DNA of 10,169 bases. Origin: an uncultured Erysipelotrichaceae bacterium (GTDB taxonomy: Bacteria; Bacillota_I; Bacilli_A; RF39; UBA660). The number at the start of each line of letters is the position of its first letter. Positions within the stretch are counted from its first letter, which is position 1. Shown here one piece after another: positions 6,326 to 10,169 of the stretch. Location: the NCBI GenBank assembly GCA_902796215.1, contig CADBNY010000062.1:1-10169 (forward strand), given 5' to 3'. The notes under the pieces are model-generated. The model worked only from the letters and a program-made list of their open reading frames with translations, did no database searches and was not told the origin of the DNA. The translations under genes and the position numbers were made by a program.

Positions 6326-9300
6326 ATGAAGAAGATAATAGATGGAAATGAAGCTGCTGCTTATGTTTCATATAATTTTACAGAAGTAGCTGGTATTTAT
6401 CCTATTACTCCAGCTAGTCCAATGGCTGAACTTACAGATAAGTGGAGTATTGAAGGAAAATTAAATTATTTTGGTATTCCAGTTAAAGTTGTAGAAATGG
6501 AATCAGAGGCAGGAGCTGCGGGTATGGTTCATGGTTCTTTACAAGCTGGTTGTTTAACAACTACTTATACAGCGAGTCAAGGACTACTTTTGATGATTCC
6601 AAATATGTATAAAATAGCAGGTGAATTATTACCTTGTGTTATTAATGTTGCGGCTAGAAGTTTAGCAACGCATGCACTTTCTATATTTGGGGATCATCAA
6701 GATATTTATGCAACAAGGAGTACAGGTTTTGCAATGCTTGCATCCAGTTCTGTACAACAAGTTATGGATTTAACAGGAGTTGCTCATTTATCAGCAATTA
6801 AAGGAAGAGTGCCTTTTATTAACTTTTTTGATGGATTTCGAACAAGTCATGAACTTCAAAAAGTAGAAATGATTGATACGGATAAATTGAAAAGATTAAT
6901 TGATCAAAAAGCATTAGATGAGTTTAGATCTCGGGCAATGAATCCAAATAATCCTAAGATTCATGGTACTGCACAAAATGAAGATATTTATTTTCAAGCT
7001 ACTGAAGTTCGTAATTCTTATTATAATAAGGTTCCAGATATTGTATATGAGTATATGGAAGAAGTAAATAAGATTACAGGACGAGATTATAAACCATTTA
7101 ATTATTATGGAAATCCTAATGCTAATAAAGTAATTGTTGCAATGGGATCTGTTTGTGAGACTATTCGTGAAACAGTTGATTATTTGGTCAAGGAAAAAGG
7201 GGAAAATGTTGGATTAATTGAAGTTCATTTGTATCGGCCATTCAGTTCAAAATATTTTTTGAATGCTTTACCAAAAACAGTTAAAAAGATTGCTGTACTT
7301 GATCGTACAAAAGAAGCTGGTGCTAGTGGGGAACCATTATATTTAGATGTTGTTCAAACAATTAAAAATGCAGATGCTAAAGTTATGGTTGTTGGTGGTA
7401 GATATGGTTTGTCTAGTAAAAATACAACTCCAGCTATGATTAAAGGAGTATTTGATTTTTTAGATACGAGAGATGTTCATACAAACTTCACGGTAGGAAT
7501 TGTTGATGATGTTACGAATTTGAGTATTCCTTATGATAATAAATTTATGTTACCAAGTGCCAATGTTGAGTTTTTAATATATGGTTATGGTAGTGATGGT
7601 ATGGTTTCTGCTTCTAAGGATTTAATGAAAATTACAGGTACTTATACTAATGCTTATGTTCAAGGATATTTTCAATATGATTCTAAAAAAAGTGGTGGAG
7701 TTACTATTGCTAATCTTCGATTTGGTAAGAAGCCAATTACTAGCACTTATTATGTAGAAAAAGCAAATATTATTGTTTGTACGAAGGATAGTTATCTTCA
7801 TCGTATTAAGATGTTTGAAAAAGTTTCCGATAAGGGAGTCTTTATTTTGAATACATCAAAGACTGCTGATGAAGTATTAGCTTTTATGACGAGTCATGAT
7901 AAGAAAATTTTACAGAATAAGCACATTAAAATGTTTATTGTTAATGCTAGTAAAATAGCGAGTGATTGTGGAATTCCAGGTAAAATTAGTACTATTATGG
8001 AAACAATTATATTTAAGCTTGGTAAGATTGTAGATTTTGATTTTGCTATTCAAAAAGTAAAAGAAAATATATCAAATAAGTTTTCTAATAAAGGTGGAAA
8101 TCTTGTTTCTAAAAATGTACAAGCAATTGATTCATCTTTAGAATGCTTAATGCCGGTAAAAATACCTTATGTTGATTTTGATGATGAAATAAATATAAAG
8201 AAAAATTTATTTGAAGTTATTGATTCAATGGAAGGAGATTCTTTACCAGTTAGTAGTTTTGTTTCTATTCCTGATGGTGAATTTGAGGCAGCAACATCTA
8301 AATTTGATAAAAGGGATAGTAGCGATAATGCTCCATGTTATATTAGTGAAAATTGTATTAATTGTAATATGTGTAGTTTAGTATGTCCTCATGCTGTTAT
8401 TAGACCATTCTTATTAGATGAAAAAGAAGTTATTGATGCTCCAGATTCTGTTTCTCGTCATTTAGTAGATGCAAAAATAAAAGATCAAGATTTGAAGTTT
8501 ACTATTGGTATTAGTTTACCAGATTGTACTGGATGTGGTCTTTGTGCTGAAGTTTGTCCAGGTAAAGCTGGGGCTAAAGCTCTTGTTATGAAGATGAAAA
8601 GTGAATTGTTAGATGATAAGAGGGATGAAGAATATAAATATTTATATGAAGAAGTAAAGGAAAAAAAGAATGTTATGCCTACAACTACTGTTAAAGGAAG
8701 TCAGTTTAAAAAACCAAAATTTGAATTTCCTGGAGCTTGTGCAGGTTGTGGTGAAACTCCTTATTTAAAACTTTTGACACAATTGTTTGGTGATAGAATG
8801 ATTATTGCTAATGCTACTGGATGTTCTTCTATTTATGGAGCTAGTACGCCGTCAATGCCATATTCTGTTCCTTGGGCTAATTCTTTATTTGAAGATAATG
8901 CAGAGTTTGGATTCGGTATGCGAATTGCTGATCAGACAGTTAAACGACAAATCATTTCTTTAATAGAAAATAATATGGATCAAGTTAAAAAAAGTGAATT
9001 GGAAGTTTATAAGAATTATGTAAAAAATATTACAGAGGATACGGCTAATGCTTTATTAGAAGTTATTGATTCTACAAAAATTGAAGGTCTTTCTAAATTA
9101 AAAGATTTTATTTCTCCCAAATCTGTATGGATAATTGGTGGAGATGGTTGGGCGTATGATATTGGATATAATGGAATTGATCATGTTTTAGCTAACAACG
9201 AAAACGTTAATATTTTAGTTCTTGATACTGAAGTTTATTCAAATACCGGTGGTCAGGCATCCAAGTCTACTAGACCTGGAGCGGTTGCTAAATTTGCTGC

Positions 9301-9757
9301 TGCTGGAAAGGAAACTTCTAAAAAGAATTTAGCAAAGATTGCTCTTTCTTATCCACATGTATATGTTGGTACTATTTCTTTGGGGGCTAATCCAATGCAG
9401 GCTATAAAAGTTATGAAGGAAGCAGAGGCTTATAATGGACCGGCTATTATTATTGCTTATGCACCATGTATTGCCCAAGGAATTATAAAGGGAATGAAGA
9501 ACAGTATTCAAGAGGAAAAGGAAGCTACTCTTTCTGGATATTTCCCATTATTCCATTATCATCCTGAAAGTGGTGAATTTAAGGTTGATAGTAGTGCAGA
9601 TTTTACAAAATATAAGGAATTTACTTTGGGAGAAGATAGATATCGTTCTTTGTCAAAATTAAATAAGCATGGTGAAAAGCTTCTTGATAAGAATAAAATG
9701 GATGCTGAAAATACCTATTATTATTATAAAAATCTGGAAAACAGTGAGGAAAAGTAA
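6326..9757 (+). CDS. nifJ: Pyruvate:ferredoxin (flavodoxin) oxidoreductase
   Basis: This enzyme oxidises pyruvate with CoA to acetyl-CoA and CO2, passing electrons to ferredoxin or flavodoxin in the cytoplasm of anaerobes. The 1143-residue chain has the single-subunit order. The N-terminal domain has YPITPASPM (25-33) and GDHQDIYATRS (122-132), and a mid region carries the degenerate EKR segment (KFDKR, 659-663). A two-cluster ferredoxin domain has Cys 677, 680, 683, 687 and 734, 737, 740, 744. The C-terminal thiamine diphosphate domain has GDGWAYDIGYNG (939-950) and NTGGQASK (973-980). The proximal cluster cysteines are 805, 808, 833 and 1048. All twelve cluster cysteines are present, so it should be active. 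It is slightly shorter than the usual 1170-1200 residues. A TAGGAGGA site (6308-6315) and its own promoter precede it; it appears to be a single-gene unit. The stop is TAA. Confidence 0.97.
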   Translation: MKKIIDGNEAAAYVSYNFTEVAGIYPITPASPMAELTDKWSIEGKLNYFGIPVKVVEMESEAGAAGMVHGSLQAGCLTTTYTASQGLLLMIPNMYKIAGELLPCVINVAARSLATHALSIFGDHQDIYATRSTGFAMLASSSVQQVMDLTGVAHLSAIKGRVPFINFFDGFRTSHELQKVEMIDTDKLKRLIDQKALDEFRSRAMNPNNPKIHGTAQNEDIYFQATEVRNSYYNKVPDIVYEYMEEVNKITGRDYKPFNYYGNPNANKVIVAMGSVCETIRETVDYLVKEKGENVGLIEVHLYRPFSSKYFLNALPKTVKKIAVLDRTKEAGASGEPLYLDVVQTIKNADAKVMVVGGRYGLSSKNTTPAMIKGVFDFLDTRDVHTNFTVGIVDDVTNLSIPYDNKFMLPSANVEFLIYGYGSDGMVSASKDLMKITGTYTNAYVQGYFQYDSKKSGGVTIANLRFGKKPITSTYYVEKANIIVCTKDSYLHRIKMFEKVSDKGVFILNTSKTADEVLAFMTSHDKKILQNKHIKMFIVNASKIASDCGIPGKISTIMETIIFKLGKIVDFDFAIQKVKENISNKFSNKGGNLVSKNVQAIDSSLECLMPVKIPYVDFDDEINIKKNLFEVIDSMEGDSLPVSSFVSIPDGEFEAATSKFDKRDSSDNAPCYISENCINCNMCSLVCPHAVIRPFLLDEKEVIDAPDSVSRHLVDAKIKDQDLKFTIGISLPDCTGCGLCAEVCPGKAGAKALVMKMKSELLDDKRDEEYKYLYEEVKEKKNVMPTTTVKGSQFKKPKFEFPGACAGCGETPYLKLLTQLFGDRMIIANATGCSSIYGASTPSMPYSVPWANSLFEDNAEFGFGMRIADQTVKRQIISLIENNMDQVKKSELEVYKNYVKNITEDTANALLEVIDSTKIEGLSKLKDFISPKSVWIIGGDGWAYDIGYNGIDHVLANNENVNILVLDTEVYSNTGGQASKSTRPGAVAKFAAAGKETSKKNLAKIALSYPHVYVGTISLGANPMQAIKVMKEAEAYNGPAIIIAYAPCIAQGIIKGMKNSIQEEKEATLSGYFPLFHYHPESGEFKVDSSADFTKYKEFTLGEDRYRSLSKLNKHGEKLLDKNKMDAENTYYYYKNLENSEEK

Positions 9758-9784
9758 AGTTTTTCTGTACTTTTTCTTTTTTTT
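9750..9784 (+). terminator. Weak U-rich terminator after nifJ
   Basis: AAAAGTA (9750-9756) can pair with TACTTTT (9768-9774) around an 11-base loop, followed by a run of mainly T to 9784. The stem has only one G-C pair and includes the nifJ stop codon, so it is weak. The long T-tract is its best support. It overlaps the promoter of the next gene. Confidence 0.4.
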
Positions 9785-9794
9785 GTGGTATAAT
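9766..9794 (+). promoter_or_regulatory. Promoter of the small acidic membrane protein gene
   Basis: A perfect extended -10, TGGTATAAT (TATAAT at 9789-9794), lies 17 bases after TGTACT (9766-9771), a poor -35 with three of six matches. The T-rich spacer, TG extension and a predicted start near 9801, about 21 bases before the ATG, support the call. Confidence 0.75.
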
Positions 9795-9822
9795 GTAGGC
9801 AAGAAAAAGGGGAGAGGTTTAC

Positions 9823-10119
9823 ATGGATAATTACGATGATTATGAGGAATATGAAGAGTATCCTGAGTATGATGATGAAGATATTGAAGAAAATTATGAA
9901 GATGTAGGAGATGCGGATACAGTTGTTGTGTCTACATTAGCTGTTATTTCTAAGTGGTTTATTTATATCGGTGTTGCAATTGCTGCTATATTACTTTTAT
10001 ATTTTGTATTTACATTAAAGTTTTTTAATGTATTCTTATTTATCTTAGGTTTAGTAATTGCTTACTTCTTTGGATATTTCTTTATGTTTTGCTTGGATAC
10101 ATTTATATCAAATAATTAG
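9823..10119 (+). CDS. Small membrane protein with acidic, Tyr-periodic N-terminus
   Basis: I do not recognise a family for this 98-residue protein. Residues 1-32 contain 18 Asp/Glu and six Tyr, with Tyr at 4, 7, 10, 13 and 16, so the segment is a run of (D/E)(D/E)Y triplets. Two hydrophobic stretches follow, about 46-65 and 68-91, joined by a very short turn with Lys66, consistent with a membrane hairpin. There is no signal peptidase site. The acidic head and both ends would most likely be on the cytoplasmic side, though few basic residues (Lys44, Lys66) make topology uncertain. AGGGGAGAGG (9808-9817) is a strong ribosome binding site. It has its own promoter and a terminator, so it is a single-gene unit unrelated by operon to nifJ. 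The stop is TAG. Strong start signals and composition make it a real gene; no function can be inferred. Confidence 0.85.
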   Translation: MDNYDDYEEYEEYPEYDDEDIEENYEDVGDADTVVVSTLAVISKWFIYIGVAIAAILLLYFVFTLKFFNVFLFILGLVIAYFFGYFFMFCLDTFISNN

Positions 10120-10141
10120 TATATTAATTTATCTATTATAA

Positions 10142-10169
10142 AAAGGACAATAAGTTAACATTGTCCTTT
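10142..10169 (+). terminator. Intrinsic terminator of the small membrane protein gene
   Basis: AAAGGACAAT (10142-10151) pairs perfectly over 10 bases with ATTGTCCTTT (10160-10169) around an 8-base loop. The T-run at its end meets the window edge, so the full tail cannot be seen. The A-rich 5' side suggests it may work for both strands. Confidence 0.8.

Noticed and set aside
6326..9757. nifJ as a member of the TelA/VWA system or as a nitrogen fixation gene
   Set aside because: It has its own promoter, no other nif gene is nearby, and PFOR is a housekeeping fermentation enzyme in anaerobes.
51..10119. TGA recoded as tryptophan
   Set aside because: No in-frame TGA appears in any of the seven genes and every Trp is TGG, so the window gives no positive evidence of recoding.
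1..10169. CRISPR array, tRNA/rRNA genes, insertion sequences
   Set aside because: No regularly spaced repeats, cloverleaf-like sequences, transposase frames or terminal inverted repeats were seen.

Overview
The window is very AT-rich DNA, with all seven genes on the + strand, tightly packed, and with almost no gap above 65 bases. Codon use, strong AGGAGG-type ribosome binding sites, xpaC-telA gene order and a pyruvate:ferredoxin oxidoreductase (PFOR) suggest a strictly anaerobic, low-GC Gram-positive or Mollicutes-like lineage, for example an uncultured gut Bacilli/Erysipelotrichia relative. This taxonomic call is inference. Trp is always TGG and no gene stops with TGA (five TAG, two TAA).

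Region 1 (about 8-6283) is one probable transcription unit behind an extended -10 box at 8-16. It encodes a lipoprotein fusing a solute-binding domain to a von Willebrand factor A (VWA) domain, an XpaC-family membrane protein, a second membrane-anchored solute-binding protein, and a TelA-family protein. After a 9-bp hairpin comes a CbbX/SpoVK-type AAA+ ATPase with a GTG start. The two binding domains are paralogues of each other, and no transporter permease or ABC ATPase is present. The likely picture is an envelope-associated sensing or stress complex: extracytoplasmic binding domains and a metal-binding VWA domain outside, XpaC in the membrane, TelA and the AAA+ machine inside. The function is not known. 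The AAA+ protein appears to carry a second, catalytically dead AAA domain in its N-terminal half.

Region 2 (6270-9757) is a PFOR gene (nifJ) with its own extended -10 promoter overlapping the end of the AAA+ gene. The protein has all twelve cysteines for three [4Fe-4S] clusters and the thiamine diphosphate motifs, so it should be active in fermentative pyruvate oxidation. Nothing ties it functionally to region 1.

Region 3 (9766-10169) is a monocistronic unit: extended -10 promoter, a 98-residue protein with a strongly acidic, tyrosine-periodic head and two membrane helices, and a 10-bp terminator hairpin running to the end of the window.
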